Source: Neorhodopirellula lusitana (lineage in GTDB: Bacteria > Planctomycetota > Planctomycetia > Pirellulales > Pirellulaceae). From it: DNA of 64,000 nt. Below, piece by piece: positions 1-9,560 of this stretch (its first letter is position 1; every line of letters begins with the position of its first letter). The position numbers and the translations under genes are program-made. The stretch covers positions 62,001 through 126,000 of the forward strand of contig NZ_FXUG01000016.1 in assembly GCF_900182915.1 (NCBI RefSeq). Reading direction: 5' to 3'. The notes beneath the pieces were generated by a model. The model saw only the letters and a program-made list of their open reading frames with translations, was not told where the DNA came from and did not search any database.

Positions 1-959
1 CCGCCGATGTGCACGGTCAGCTGACCGGGGTTCGATGCTGCGTTGTGAGTTGGCGGCGTTTTCCCGCGACTGGATTCCCCGCGACTAGATTCCCCAGGTG
101 CCGATTGCCCAGGTGCCGATTGCCCAGGTGCCGATTGCCCGTGTGCCGATTCCACGCACTGGACCGGAGAGCCCGTTATCATGGTGGCACCACGGTCACG
201 CAGCCACTGCACCCAAGTTTCCAGCACCTGAGCGTAGCCGCCGGGAACGTACCCAAACATTTCTGTCTTCATGCCGCTGCGGCGGGCTTTGTACATTCTC
301 GCCGTGTGCGCCCAGATGAACGCGGCCGAGGTTTGTTGGTAGGCGTCACCGAGTTTGGCTTGCAAGAGTGGTTGCCAGATCTTCTGGAAGACGCCGTTGC
401 CGGACCATCGTCGCAACCACTTTTCAACGGTCAGCTTTTCCAGACGCCGCCAGTTGCGGATCTTGGAGGCGTAGAAGATGGTGCCGCCCAGACGCAGCTT
501 TTCGATCAGGTTCAGTGGCGGGAACTTCAGGAATTCCGCCGTGTTGCTCATCGAGTGAAGGCGTCCATCGGCATAGAAGCCCGTTTTGGTTTCCACCCAT
601 TTCATCGTCGATTCCAGCCCGAGACGACCGAGCATGTCGCGCAGTTTGGTGTCGCTGAGTAGGGTGACGTGGTAGTAGCGGTCCCACGTGCATTCGCCCA
701 GTTTCCACGCGCTGGTCAGGCCGCCCATGGTCGGTGCGGCTTCGGCGATGGTAACGTCTTGGCCGCGATCGATCAGGTCCGTAGCGACCTGCAATCCCAT
801 CACCCCGCCGCCGATAACCAGCCATCGCTTGCGGGGTGCGTCTTGCCGAGACCGCGTTTCTTCGCCTGGCGAGGTTGTTTTGGAGTGCGAAATAGCGGCT
901 GCCGCGGAATGAGATTCCGAGCGTGTCGCTGAGTTGTCGAGTGCGATTTCTTGAGCCAC
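1..959 (-). CDS. FAD-dependent amine oxidase / protoporphyrinogen-oxidase-like oxidoreductase (partial, C-terminus beyond window)
   Basis: About 319 residues are visible and the frame is open to base 1, so the C-terminus is missing. After a roughly 47-residue polar N-terminal tail there is a dinucleotide-binding motif, VIGGGVMGLQVATDL, followed by MGGL, as in flavin-containing amine oxidases and UDP-galactopyranose-mutase-like desaturases. Translation most likely starts at a GTG (959-957) that shares one base with the TAG stop of the upstream glycosyltransferase, which suggests coupled translation. FAD oxidoreductases next to GT2 enzymes are common in bacterial lipid or sugar modification loci; the substrate here is unknown. 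Near the visible end the protein holds a short repeat (QSAPG three times, then GESSR twice) encoded by 15-bp tandem repeats. The family call is fairly secure, the function is not. Confidence 0.8.
   Translation of the reverse strand, partial: MAQEIALDNSATRSESHSAAAAISHSKTTSPGEETRSRQDAPRKRWLVIGGGVMGLQVATDLIDRGQDVTIAEAAPTMGGLTSAWKLGECTWDRYYHVTLLSDTKLRDMLGRLGLESTMKWVETKTGFYADGRLHSMSNTAEFLKFPPLNLIEKLRLGGTIFYASKIRNWRRLEKLTVEKWLRRWSGNGVFQKIWQPLLQAKLGDAYQQTSAAFIWAHTARMYKARRSGMKTEMFGYVPGGYAQVLETWVQWLRDRGATMITGSPVQCVESAHGQSAPGQSAPGQSAPGESSRGESSRGKTPPTHNAASNPGQLTVHIG
65..152. repeat. Two adjacent 15-bp tandem repeats inside the FAD oxidoreductase gene
   Basis: Plus-strand units CCCAGGTGCCGATTG occupy 93-107, 108-122 and 123-137, with a degenerate fourth copy at 138-152. 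A different 15-mer, CGCGACTGGATTCCC, occurs at 65-79 and, with one change, at 80-94. Both are multiples of three, so the reading frame stays open and gives the QSAPG and GESSR repeats. This is a coding minisatellite probably able to change copy number. Confidence 0.85.
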
Positions 960-1714
960 TACAGTCCCTTGACGCGATGTCGGCCGAGCATCTTCAGCGT
1001 CAGCCAGATCGTGCGGAATACCTGCATCTTGCTGTCGCCGCCTTTTTGGTCGTAGCGAAGTCGCAGCGGGGACTCGCCGAACACGCAGCCCATCTTGCGA
1101 AGTTTCAACAGAATATCGGCCATGCACGAGAATCCGGTCTCACCGACGAAATTGTCGCCGTACCGATCGAAACCGTTGCGGATGACTGAAGCACGATAGG
1201 CTCGGTATCCGGATGTGTAATCGCGAACCCCACGGGTTGGGAACAGCAGCGTGAAGAGGGCACGGGCACCGTAGCTGAGGAAATATCGCTCCACCGGAAC
1301 ACCGACGACCCGCGAGCCCGGCTGGAATCGAGACGCGATGACACAATCGCAGCCTTCGTGCACCGATTGCACCATCCGGTTAATCAATCCCGGTGGGTGC
1401 GTGTTGTCTGCGTCCATGGTCACGATAATGTCTCGCTCGCCAGCACGGTCGGCGGCTTCCCGCAGCGCGTCTCGGATCGTGATGCCGAGCCCTTGATTGA
1501 CGGTGTGGCGTACCAAGTGGATGGGCATCTGACGCGACATTTGAGTCGCAATCTTGGCCGTGTCATCGCGGCTGCCGTCGTCGACGATGACGACTTCGTA
1601 ATCGAGCCGGCTGTCAGCGAACGCTTCCCCGATCCGTTCCAACAGCTCGGGCAGCGATTCTTGTTCGTTGTAGGCGGGCAACGCCATCAGTACCTTGGCA
1701 GGACGGAATCGCAT
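959..1714 (-). CDS. Glycosyltransferase family 2 (dolichol-phosphate mannosyltransferase-like)
   Basis: A 251-residue GT2 (GT-A fold) enzyme, predicted to transfer a sugar from a nucleotide donor to a polyprenyl phosphate or lipid acceptor at the cytoplasmic face of the membrane. ALPAYNEQESL at the N-terminus, VVIVDDGSRDDT near residue 42 and the metal-binding MDADN near residue 100 are typical of DPM1-like enzymes, and the length matches the single-domain form without membrane anchors. The frame stays open upstream to 2020, but that extension is made mostly of a 20-bp tandem repeat and low-complexity sequence, so ATG 1714 (MRFRPAKVLMALPAYNE) is preferred. The stop overlaps the GTG of the downstream FAD oxidoreductase, so the two are likely an operon. 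Confidence 0.88.
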   Translation of the reverse strand: MRFRPAKVLMALPAYNEQESLPELLERIGEAFADSRLDYEVVIVDDGSRDDTAKIATQMSRQMPIHLVRHTVNQGLGITIRDALREAADRAGERDIIVTMDADNTHPPGLINRMVQSVHEGCDCVIASRFQPGSRVVGVPVERYFLSYGARALFTLLFPTRGVRDYTSGYRAYRASVIRNGFDRYGDNFVGETGFSCMADILLKLRKMGCVFGESPLRLRYDQKGGDSKMQVFRTIWLTLKMLGRHRVKGL

Positions 1715-1879
1715 CGAATCACGCGTGGAGTCCAGTATGGTCGATGGGGCGGCTTCGGCGGTGATGTCCACGTTTGTAAAATCCAAGGCAGGTGATTCCT
1801 GGGACGGTTCGATGTCGGGATGCCCAATAGCAGCGATCGCCGAAAAGATTGGGGGCAGGTCGCGAGATGGTTTCAAAAC

Positions 1880-1992
1880 GCACCCCCTTTCAGAAGTGCC
1901 TCTGCTCTTTTCGCAAATGCCCCTGCCCTTTTCGAAGAGCCCCTGCCCTTTTGGGAGAACCCCTGCCCTTTTCGAAGAACCCCTGTCAGAGG
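1880..1992. repeat. 20-bp tandem repeat upstream of the GT2 gene
   Basis: Units of the form CCCCTGCCCTTTTCGAAGAN lie at 1900-1919 (degenerate), 1920-1939, 1940-1959 and 1960-1979, with partial copies at both ends. The block has no stop in the glycosyltransferase frame, so an automatic start call could run through it. It sits between the divergent GT2 and dGTPase genes (spacer 1715-2192), where promoters for both would be expected; no convincing promoter was seen. Confidence 0.85.
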
Positions 1993-2192
1993 AGAAATTC
2001 AGGAAAGGACCCAGTAGCATCCAGTCTATTCACCCCCACAGGTATCACAACCGGAAATGCCGGGAGACGTTCCCAGTCGCACTGGGCGTTTTTGCTCAAA
2101 ACGAGTAGGCTTGGGGTGCCGTTACGGCAGCTTCGTCCCACGTTTCTTTTGTACTTCAAGCCCGCTCGCCCATCGCCCAACTCATCCCTTCC

Positions 2193-3398
2193 ATGACCAC
2201 AGCCGGCCCCCTGATCGATCTTCGACGATACGCCGACCGGGAACACTTGCTGTTAGCAACCTATGCGATGCATAGCCGGGATAGCGAAGGCCGCCGGCAC
2301 AACGAATCAGCACACGCGTACCGCGGACCCTACGGTCGAGACCGCGACCGGATTTTGCACAGCAGTGCGTTTCGTCGGCTGTCCGGAAAGATGCAAGTCT
2401 TCACCGGCGAGATGGGCACGTATCACCGCACGCGGTTAACACACACATTCGAAGTCGCCTCGATTGCTCGCACCATCGCTCGCGTGCTGCAATTGAATGA
2501 GGATCTCACGGAAGCACTGGCCTTGATGCACGACATCGGCCACCCGCCGTTTGGGCATTGTGGGGAAGATGTGCTGAGCGAGTGCATGGAATCGGTGGGC
2601 GGCTTTTCACACAATCAGTTCGCCTTGACGATCGTCGAAGAACTCGAGCAGCGGTACCACCAGTTCACCGGCTTGAACCTGTCCGTCGAAACGCTTGCCG
2701 GCCAAGACACGCGTGCTCACAAAGCCGAAGCCGCCATCGGCCGGGCTCCGTTGTTGGAAGTGCAGATTGTCGATGCAGCGGATTCGATTGCCTACGACGC
2801 TCATGATGTCGACGACGCCTTGCAAATGGGCGTGCTCAGTATTGAAGAGCTTTCCAAGTTGGCGATCATCAATCGAGCGATGGAAAAGGTGTGCCAAAAG
2901 TCACGCGACACCGGGGCCTCGCCAATCACGACTCGCGATTGGACCAAGATCGATTTGGTCGGTAGCCCCATGCGGCAATTGCTGGTCCATGAATTGATCG
3001 ATTTGCAAGTCAGCGACCTCTTGAAGGTTTCCATCGATCGGTTGCAGTCCTCGCAAGGCATGACCGCGGATCAAGTTCGCGACGCGGGCATTCGCGTCGC
3101 CCATAGCGAAGACGTGACGCTCGAACGTGTTGAGCTGGAACAGTTTCTGTTCAATGCGGTGTACCGGCACCCGAGATTGATGCCGGTGCGAGAAGCGGCA
3201 GCCGAGCGTGTGGCGATGTTGTTCAAATCGCTCGAGCGGAATCCGAACCGCTTGCCGATGCGTTTTCGTCGTCGAGCCGAGCGGTTGCCCAGACAACGTG
3301 TGATCGGCGAATACATCGCGGGGATGACAGATCGGTTTTGTGACCAGCAATACGAAAGCCTGTCCCGTTCCAGTGGCGGTCCGCTGGCCGATTGGTAA
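2193..3398 (+). CDS. dgt: Deoxyguanosinetriphosphate triphosphohydrolase-like HD-domain protein
   Basis: A 401-residue cytoplasmic HD-superfamily metal-dependent phosphohydrolase expected to cleave dNTPs to deoxynucleoside and triphosphate. The N-terminal region contains ILHSSAFRRLSGKMQVF. The HD metal ligands are visible as THTFEVASIARTIAR (His) and ALMHDIGHPPFGHCGED (His-Asp), and a further conserved stretch is IVDAADSIAYDAHDVDDAL. Length and motif order match the dGTPase family, bacterial type 2. ATG 2193 follows a 478-bp gap, and no closer gene shares its strand, so it is probably transcribed alone. The exact nucleotide specificity cannot be read from sequence. Confidence 0.9.
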   Translation: MTTAGPLIDLRRYADREHLLLATYAMHSRDSEGRRHNESAHAYRGPYGRDRDRILHSSAFRRLSGKMQVFTGEMGTYHRTRLTHTFEVASIARTIARVLQLNEDLTEALALMHDIGHPPFGHCGEDVLSECMESVGGFSHNQFALTIVEELEQRYHQFTGLNLSVETLAGQDTRAHKAEAAIGRAPLLEVQIVDAADSIAYDAHDVDDALQMGVLSIEELSKLAIINRAMEKVCQKSRDTGASPITTRDWTKIDLVGSPMRQLLVHELIDLQVSDLLKVSIDRLQSSQGMTADQVRDAGIRVAHSEDVTLERVELEQFLFNAVYRHPRLMPVREAAAERVAMLFKSLERNPNRLPMRFRRRAERLPRQRVIGEYIAGMTDRFCDQQYESLSRSSGGPLADW

Positions 3399-4076
3399 GC
3401 GACGCTGATTCGATCGGTGTGGCTTTTTATCGCAGGCAAGGTTTCGCTGCGCAAAACGTTTCAGCGTTTCTTCCGGCACACAAGCCGTTTGGGTTTCAGC
3501 TCTTTGCGGGCTGGTTGTTCTGGGCGTCTCGGCCGAATATCTCGTTTCAGGCTGTTTTTGCGGAATCGTTATCTGTGAACTGCGTTTGGTTCACGGTCGC
3601 GATTCAGGCCTTGCGAAATGGCGCAAATTCCAAGAACGCGAGTCGGGCAAATTTCGCGAGATTCTGGGATTGCCCGTGCAGTCGCTTGGCTCGCGTTCGG
3701 CCTGCCCCCTAAGTGTCTTGCACGCGATCATCGCGAGAGCCAAAAGTCTAGTGACTTTGGTAATGAGTTTTCGTCACCGCTTTTAAACGCGGGCAAATTA
3801 ATTTTGCGTTCGCGACATGGTGCTGGGGCCGGGCTTCGCGGTGTGCGTTTTCGGCTCGCCAAACCAGCCAGGACTGCTGGCTAGAGCATCTTGATTTTCG
3901 TCGTAGCGGAACTCGTCAAGGGTTTCGTAAGCCGGCGTGAGGATCGAAAGTCCTGGCGACTTCGGCTACGGCCGACGGTATCTTTGAAAACGCTCGAGAT
4001 TTCCGGTTTTGGGAGCCATGCTTGATGGCTGTTCCCGCTGCCTGCTGGACCTGCTGTGCTGAAAAGCTTGGCCCGG
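3399..4076. other. Non-coding gap with no recognised gene
   Basis: Between the convergent dGTPase and zinc-ribbon genes. Short open frames here have no start context, domain or plausible composition. No terminator, RNA or repeat was recognised. Confidence 0.5.
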
Positions 4077-4610
4077 CTACGCCTTTTTTCGGCGTCCTAC
4101 CACCACTGCAATTACCGCGGCCAGAAGTCCGGCTGCACCGAAAGCGATCGCTTTGTTAGCCCACGCCTGTTTTCGCAGTTCGATCGCGCGGTAGGGGTAG
4201 GGTTGTGGGATATCGACGCCGTATTCGGTGATGTCTTCGTATTCGCGGATCAATCGGGACGCACTGATTTGTTCGTAGTTCTCTTTCAGCCCTTCAATGT
4301 GTGATTCGGTGGTCCCTGGGGACTCGATCGAGGCCCAGTTCACGCCACAAAAAGCGGCGCCCAAGAAGCACAACAAGCTGACCGCACCCAGCATTGCGAA
4401 CAGCATGGAACGACCACCCGACAATCCGTGGGCGGCGTTGTCATCGGAATCGCTGGAAGCGTCTTGGTCGACCCGAGGTAATTTCTTCAATTCGCCCAGT
4501 TTCGGGACGGCGACGTTCTTGGTGCATGCTGGGCAAACGACTTCGCCGCCGGCTTTCGCGGGGGAGGCTGGAACCGTCGCATCGCAGTGCGGACAGATCA
4601 ATTCGTACAT
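4077..4610 (-). CDS. Zinc-ribbon, two-helix membrane protein of unknown function
   Basis: A 177-residue protein. Two CxxC pairs near the N-terminus (CPHC at about residues 6-9 and CPAC at about 32-35) form a likely zinc ribbon of the MJ0042 or zinc-finger-like type, and the nearby VVCPACTKNVAVPKLGE is typical of planctomycete membrane proteins with an N-terminal ribbon. Two hydrophobic helices follow, at about 70-90 and 152-172, with a polar segment between them and a basic RRKKA tail. It stands alone, convergent with the dGTPase gene. No function is assigned; the N-terminal ribbon should be cytoplasmic. The gene is likely real because a composed domain architecture is visible. Confidence 0.75.
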   Translation of the reverse strand: MYELICPHCDATVPASPAKAGGEVVCPACTKNVAVPKLGELKKLPRVDQDASSDSDDNAAHGLSGGRSMLFAMLGAVSLLCFLGAAFCGVNWASIESPGTTESHIEGLKENYEQISASRLIREYEDITEYGVDIPQPYPYRAIELRKQAWANKAIAFGAAGLLAAVIAVVVGRRKKA

Positions 4611-5507
4611 TCAGAAAACTCTCGGAAAGTAGCACTTCAAAAAAACGGCACAGCGCAAACTAGCAAAATTCCCAGGTCCGACGGGTGGACCGAACCGTCC
4701 GGGCGACTAATATTGCGTTGTGCTGAGGTTAACACACGACCCGTCGCTCCCGTCAGGTACCTTCACCGCCATTTCACCCTTCGGCTGATCGCTTCAAACA
4801 GATCGCCAAAGAGTCATCCGCGATGGACAAACTAACCGGACATCACTAGATGACTCGCGACACCCCTATAACGAACTGTTGTTCGTCTTTCGCAGCCCAA
4901 TGGATTTGGGTTCGCGCACACCACCCGGTTCGTGGTTCCTTAGTTGCCGCCAGGATGGCTGACCAGCGTCGGGGGGACGCTTTTAATCGTGCATCCATCG
5001 TGATGACGGTTAGTCGCCCGCGCCGGCATCTTTTCGCTAGATGAATCAACTCATTCTGGCGGAAGTTTTTCGCTAATTGGAAAGTTTTTCCAATTTGAAA
5101 TGGAATCCGAAATGGCACTTTACGGGTGGTAAGTTGACTGTACACGAAGATTTTGGGTTCCGCCCAATTGCGTTGGCGATCCAAAGGTGGAGCCAGCTCC
5201 GTAGGAAGGCATTGCCAACCTTGCAGAGTGCAACTTCCGCTGACAGACCCGAGAACAATGGAAACGACAACTGGACTCGTTTTGCGATTTTTCGCAATTA
5301 CACTCGGACCTTTACCGCTTCGACTCAACTGACTTTTTTGCTTTCGGCCTGACGCGACATCGCTCACGACTTGCCAAAAGTAGCTGCCAATAACATCGCC
5401 AAACCAAACGACCCTCGCACCTTCGCGCAGCCGTACTAGCCGTCACCCGGCCCGGCGACACCTGGATGCGACGTTCGTTGACCCAAATAAGACACACGAC
5501 TTTCTGT
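4611..5507. other. Long intergenic region upstream of the sigma factor
   Basis: About 900 bases between divergent genes. A perfect inverted repeat lies at 5075-5095 (9-bp arms AATTGGAAA/TTTCCAATT, 3-base loop). No gene is supported: the minus-strand frame at 4846-5367 has no recognisable domain and poor composition. No promoter could be assigned with confidence. Confidence 0.5.
5075..5095. promoter_or_regulatory. Perfect palindrome, possible operator
   Basis: Arms AATTGGAAA (5075-5083) and TTTCCAATT (5087-5095) around GTT. It is AT-rich, lies about 425 bases upstream of the sigma factor start, and has no T-tract suited to a terminator. It may be a regulator-binding site or chance; the role is inferred only from symmetry. 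Confidence 0.35.
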
Positions 5508-5512
5508 AGGAG
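5508..5512 (+). promoter_or_regulatory. Ribosome-binding site fixing a TTG start
   Basis: AGGAG is 8 bases ahead of TTG 5521 but 20 bases from the first in-frame ATG (5533). The spacing supports the TTG codon as the true start of the RpoD-type sigma factor. Confidence 0.65.
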
Positions 5513-5520
5513 TTAATATT

Positions 5521-7080
5521 TTGTTCGATCCGATGATGGATGATTTCGACGACGTTTCAGCACAAAGTGCGGACGTTGTGACCGGTGGCTTCCGCAAGCT
5601 GCCTGTCGACGACAATGATGATGACAACGGCGGCAGCGTGCCTGATGTGAGTGAGGGCCAAGTTCAACTTGAAAGCCCAGACGAGCTGATCGCGATCGAC
5701 GAATCCGATACTTGGTCGGATGACCCTGTCCGTATGTACCTGACGCAAATGGGCGAAATCCCATTGCTGACCCGCCGTGAAGAAATCGAGCTGGCCAAGC
5801 GTATCGAGGAAACTCGCCGTCGCTTCCGGACCAAGTTGCTCGAAAATCACTACGTCTTGGTGGAAGCCTACAAAACGCTCAAGAAGGTTTATCGTGGCCA
5901 ACTGCCATTCGACCGAACCGTTCAGGTCAGCGTGACCGACCGATTGGAAAAAGAACAAATCGTCGGGCGTCTTCCGCACAACTTGCGTACCCTGCAAACT
6001 TTGCTAAGCCGCAATCGTCACGACTGGAAGGTCGCGATGAGCAAGAGCACACCACCACGTCGTCGCGCCGAAGCTTGGCGAGCACTCGCTCGTCGTCGTC
6101 GTCGTGCAGTGCGTTTGATCGAAGAGCTAGGTCTGCGGACCCAACGCATCGAAACTCGTATCGGCTTGTTGGAAAAGTTCTCCAATCGTCTCGACGAAAT
6201 CGATCAACTGATCCGCAACCAAAAACGCACCAAGCATGGTCGCGAAGTTCGTGAGCAACTGCTTCACGAGCGTCGCCAAATCCTGACCGCTTGCCAAGAG
6301 ACTCCTACGTCGCTTCGCAACCGCGTTCGGATGCTCGGTCGGGTTTACAGCGAGTACCAACAGGCCAAGCGTGAGCTGTCCGAAGGTAACCTGCGATTGG
6401 TTGTTTCGATTGCCAAGAAGTATCGCAACCGTGGCTTGTCGTTCTTGGACCTGATCCAAGAAGGCAACGCGGGCTTGATGCGAGCAGTCGACAAGTTCGA
6501 ATATCGCCGTGGCTTTAAGTTCTGTACGTACGCAACTTGGTGGATTCGCCAAGCGATCACTCGTGCGGTTGCGGATCAAAGTCGTACGATTCGAATTCCA
6601 GTGCACATGGTCGAAACGATGAGCCGCGTGCGGAACGTCGCTCGCACTTTGTTGCAGGAACTCGGCCGCGAACCTTCGATCGAAGAAACTGCTCGGCGTG
6701 CCGACGTGACGATCGAAGAAGCTCGTCGTGTTTTGACGATGAGCCGCTTCCCGATTTCCCTGGACCGACCCGTCGGCAATAGCGAAGACAGCCAGTTTGG
6801 TGACTTGCTGCCCGATGGAACCGCGGAAAGCCCACAAATCGGTGCGACCCAAGAGATGCTGCGTCAGCGAATCACGGGTGTGTTGAAGTCACTGTCCTAC
6901 CGTGAGCGAGAAATCATCAAGCTGCGTTACGGCCTGGGTGACGGTTACAGCTACACGCTGGAAGAAGTCGGTCACATCTTCAAGGTGACCCGCGAACGAA
7001 TTCGTCAAATCGAAGCCAAAGCAGTCCGTAAGTTGCAGCAGCCAAGCCGCAGCCAAGACTTGGTCGGCTTCCTCGACTAA
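5521..7080 (+). CDS. rpoD: RNA polymerase sigma-70 factor, RpoD/SigA type
   Basis: A 519-residue primary-type sigma factor. Region 1.2 is seen as [21 protein letters not shown] (about 61-81). After a charged non-conserved region, regions 2.1-2.4 include [39 protein letters not shown] and [20 protein letters not shown]. Region 3 begins [11 protein letters not shown], and region 4.2 carries [20 protein letters not shown], the -35 reading helix. The acidic N-terminus is short and no clear region 1.1 is seen. A TTG start is chosen because AGGAG is 8 bases away. The gene is monocistronic, closed by a strong terminator. Housekeeping status is likely, but planctomycetes can carry several RpoD-like factors, so a group 2 factor is possible. 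Confidence 0.88.
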   Translation: MFDPMMDDFDDVSAQSADVVTGGFRKLPVDDNDDDNGGSVPDVSEGQVQLESPDELIAIDESDTWSDDPVRMYLTQMGEIPLLTRREEIELAKRIEETRRRFRTKLLENHYVLVEAYKTLKKVYRGQLPFDRTVQVSVTDRLEKEQIVGRLPHNLRTLQTLLSRNRHDWKVAMSKSTPPRRRAEAWRALARRRRRAVRLIEELGLRTQRIETRIGLLEKFSNRLDEIDQLIRNQKRTKHGREVREQLLHERRQILTACQETPTSLRNRVRMLGRVYSEYQQAKRELSEGNLRLVVSIAKKYRNRGLSFLDLIQEGNAGLMRAVDKFEYRRGFKFCTYATWWIRQAITRAVADQSRTIRIPVHMVETMSRVRNVARTLLQELGREPSIEETARRADVTIEEARRVLTMSRFPISLDRPVGNSEDSQFGDLLPDGTAESPQIGATQEMLRQRITGVLKSLSYREREIIKLRYGLGDGYSYTLEEVGHIFKVTRERIRQIEAKAVRKLQQPSRSQDLVGFLD

Positions 7081-7095
7081 GCGATGCGAAGATCC

Positions 7096-7126
7096 AAAGC
7101 CGGCTCGGTAACGAGCCGGCTTTTTT
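7096..7126 (+). terminator. Rho-independent terminator of the sigma factor gene
   Basis: A 12-bp perfect stem (7096-7107 and 7112-7123) encloses a GTAA loop, which is a GNRA-type tetraloop in RNA, and the T-run is 7121-7126. It begins 15 bases after the stop codon. Confidence 0.92.
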
Positions 7127-7172
7127 ATTAGCTATTAGCTATTAGCTATTAGCTTCTGCTAACCGCTAACCG
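7127..7172. repeat. Heptamer tandem repeat after the terminator
   Basis: TTAGCTA is repeated about four times in 7128-7155, then a related CTAACCG pair follows up to about 7172. It lies in the short convergent spacer between the sigma factor and MATE genes. It is a simple-sequence repeat, possibly slippage-prone; no function is evident. Confidence 0.75.
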
Positions 7173-7176
7173 CTCT

Positions 7177-8628
7177 CTAAACCATTCGCATTTGTTTCCA
7201 TGATCCCTGGGCGTAGCGGGCGGTCATGGCTAGCCCCAGTGCGATGACCCATCCGGTTAGGATCCACCACCACCATTGCAGGGCTTGGAAAGCGGACGGT
7301 GTGTTGCGAGTCCACTCGGGTTCAAAGGTGACTCCGATCACCAAAAATGTGACGGAAACCGTTAGCCCCGTGACCAGCACGAACCAGCTGTCGCCGGCAC
7401 CTCGCAGTGCACCGGCAAGGATCAGTTGGGTCGCGTCCAAGACAACGTAGATCGCGACAAAACCTAGCAAGCCCTCGGCAATTTGAAGCGAACGGGTTGC
7501 ATCCGCAGCAATCGAGGCGTCACCGACTGTTTCGGCGGCGGTCGGATTGAGTTCATATAGCGAGATCAGAATGTCCGCGCCGAGCCAGTACGTCAGTGCC
7601 CACGCGGAAGCGTAGATCCACGAGATGATCAACGCCGCCCAGACGCGGCGACCTGCGAACTCAGGCCCGCTGCGAACCAGATGTTGTCCCACTAATACTG
7701 ATGCAGCGATCGACATTCCGACCAGTGGAATGAATGCAACCATGTTGAAGTTGATCGCCATCGTTGTCGCTTGCAGTGGCACGTCGCCCAGTCGACCGAT
7801 CATCAACACGATCACCGAAAACGCACCTGCCTCGGTCGCGTACATCAAGCCGGTCGGGAATCCGTAGTACACCAATCGTTTCATCATGCGTGCGTCCCAG
7901 CACATCCCCGAAACCATGCCGTAGGTCTTCCGGAAGTTGGGTAGCAGCAACAAGCCGCCATAGCAAAACGCTTTGAACCAAAACGAGATCACGCTCGCAA
8001 TCGCAGCACCAGCGATCCCCATTTCTAACCAACGCTCGCCACCATCCACGGCGGCCATCCCCAGCCAAGCGGGATCGATGCCAAAGATCAGGACCAGGTC
8101 CAGCACCAGATTGACCAGTCCTGAAAAGATGCTGACGATCGCAATGGTCCGCGTGCGGTGTGTGCCCGAGAAGAAGCCGGAAAGAGCGGTTTGCATTACC
8201 TCCCCGGCACCGCCCCACAGCAAGATGCGGTAGTAGATCGCTTCCATCGGCACCAAGCTTGGAGCCTGACCGGTGGCTTCGAAGAGTGCCTCGGCGAAAT
8301 AGCCCAGGCCCGCGAATAGCGGAATCGTGGCCAGCGAAAACCAGATCGATTGCCACAGCAATCGGCCGATGCGACTGCGTTGACCCGCGCCGACATATTG
8401 GCTGGCGATCGCACCGGTCATCGACACTATGCCCACGAACACACAAATCGTGACCCAGAACAAATTGCCGGCCGCCATCGCGGCGCCCATTTGAGTGGGC
8501 TCGTGCCACAGCAGCAGCGTGCGGTCGATGAACAAGACCAGCGAGAACATTCCTGTGCTGACCATCAACGGAAGTGCGATCCGCAGGACCTCGGCGAGAG
8601 CCGCACGCATGGAATCCGATTGGGGCAT
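7177..8628 (-). CDS. MATE family multidrug / cation antiporter
   Basis: A 483-residue inner-membrane protein with about 12 hydrophobic helices. The repeated two-bundle layout, with segments such as LRIALPLMVSTGMFSLVLF, VGIVSMTGAIASQYVGAGQ and VGMSIAASVLVGQHLVRSG, is characteristic of MATE exporters, which use Na+ or H+ gradients to expel drugs or metabolites. The frame is open to 8715, but the first 29 residues are hydrophilic and unlike the family, so ATG 8628 (MPQSDSMRAALAEVLRIAL) is preferred. It is convergent with the sigma factor gene. The substrate is unknown. Confidence 0.88.
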   Translation of the reverse strand: MPQSDSMRAALAEVLRIALPLMVSTGMFSLVLFIDRTLLLWHEPTQMGAAMAAGNLFWVTICVFVGIVSMTGAIASQYVGAGQRSRIGRLLWQSIWFSLATIPLFAGLGYFAEALFEATGQAPSLVPMEAIYYRILLWGGAGEVMQTALSGFFSGTHRTRTIAIVSIFSGLVNLVLDLVLIFGIDPAWLGMAAVDGGERWLEMGIAGAAIASVISFWFKAFCYGGLLLLPNFRKTYGMVSGMCWDARMMKRLVYYGFPTGLMYATEAGAFSVIVLMIGRLGDVPLQATTMAINFNMVAFIPLVGMSIAASVLVGQHLVRSGPEFAGRRVWAALIISWIYASAWALTYWLGADILISLYELNPTAAETVGDASIAADATRSLQIAEGLLGFVAIYVVLDATQLILAGALRGAGDSWFVLVTGLTVSVTFLVIGVTFEPEWTRNTPSAFQALQWWWWILTGWVIALGLAMTARYAQGSWKQMRMV

Positions 8629-8945
8629 ATCTATCTCAACCGCATTGCAACCAATTGGCCAAGTGAGCGGCCACCGGTTCTGTCTACTGGGTGGGGAAGC
8701 CATTGCGTTCTGCAATGGCAGGAAATCCGCGGGTGGAAAGCCATCCGGGAATGGCGGACGATGTGGTCAACCAATGCCGTGCGAGCGATTTCGCCAAGCT
8801 CCAACTGGTGGAAGCGAAAGGTTTGGCAACGATAAGAAAAACCGCGGCTGAAGGAAACTCGCCTGAGCAAGCGAGGCCACATAATGGCAGCCAAGTCACA
8901 TCGCTCCGAATCCCCCCGGCATGATTGTCCGCCGGTGGAGTGATC

Positions 8946-9431
8946 CTAGGACGTTGGCTGTCCGTTTGCCTTGTCGCTCGTTTCGGCTTTCAAATCGCCA
9001 GCGGTATCACCACCGGGGTTCAGCCTGCCAGTCGCTTTTTTAAACAATCGGTCCAACACTCCGTTAATGAATCTTGGGCTGTTTTCGCCGCCATATCGGC
9101 GGGCCAGCGTCAGAGCCTCGCTGATCGCGACCTGACCAGGTGTTTCGGCGAACAAGATTTCGTAGGCACCTAAACGCAAAACATTCCGGTCCGTTACAGG
9201 CATCCGCGTTAGAGCCCAGTTGGTCGACAGCTTTTTCAGCTCGACGTCGATCGCATCGCGTTGCTTCAGCGTTCCTTCGAGCAGGTCAGCAGCGAAGGTG
9301 GAAAGTAGTTTTCGACCTTGCAAACGTGAACGAATGAATCGACTTCGCGCGTCGGCATCCCGCCAATCATTCAGATCGGCTTCGTAGAGAAGTTGTAGGA
9401 CAATTTCGCGGGCGCGTCGGCGTGTAGACAT
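8946..9431 (-). CDS. nusB: Transcription antitermination factor NusB
   Basis: A 161-residue protein of normal NusB length. [21 protein letters not shown] is the expected N-terminal helix. The conserved C-terminal part is visible as [26 protein letters not shown] and [12 protein letters not shown]. NusB binds boxA RNA with NusE (ribosomal S10) and promotes processive rRNA transcription. ATG 9431 is chosen; the open frame reaches 9800 but that extension is encoded by a 16-bp tandem repeat and is not NusB-like. The last 20 or so residues ([18 protein letters not shown]) are a polar tail beyond the domain. ribH, a frequent partner elsewhere, is not beside it here. Confidence 0.92.
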   Translation of the reverse strand: MSTRRRAREIVLQLLYEADLNDWRDADARSRFIRSRLQGRKLLSTFAADLLEGTLKQRDAIDVELKKLSTNWALTRMPVTDRNVLRLGAYEILFAETPGQVAISEALTLARRYGGENSPRFINGVLDRLFKKATGRLNPGGDTAGDLKAETSDKANGQPTS

Positions 9432-9560
9432 GCTACTAGCATCCCGCAGCAGGCAACGAATTGTCAACCGGCCAAGAGTTTCGAATTTGCAGGGCTGAAC
9501 GGTCGGTTCAGGCAAATTCGCTGCCGCTGGCCCGCCTGGAATGGGCCGCCCAATATCGCA

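Noticed and set aside
65-152. Possible CRISPR array
   Set aside because: Units are contiguous 15-mers without spacers, so this is a tandem repeat.
1715-2020. N-terminal extension of the GT2 gene
   Set aside because: Coded by a 20-bp tandem repeat and not similar to the family; ATG 1714 fits the domain.
3392-3712. 106-codon plus-strand frame after the dGTPase gene
   Set aside because: No domain, no credible start signal, and it overlaps the gene end; composition looks non-coding.
4846-5367. 173-codon minus-strand frame in the gap before the sigma factor
   Set aside because: No recognisable domain or signal, odd residue composition, and it spans the palindrome at 5075.
5478-5506. TTGACC with a possible -10 before the sigma factor start
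   Set aside because: The -10 candidate (TTTCTG) is a poor match, so no promoter is called.
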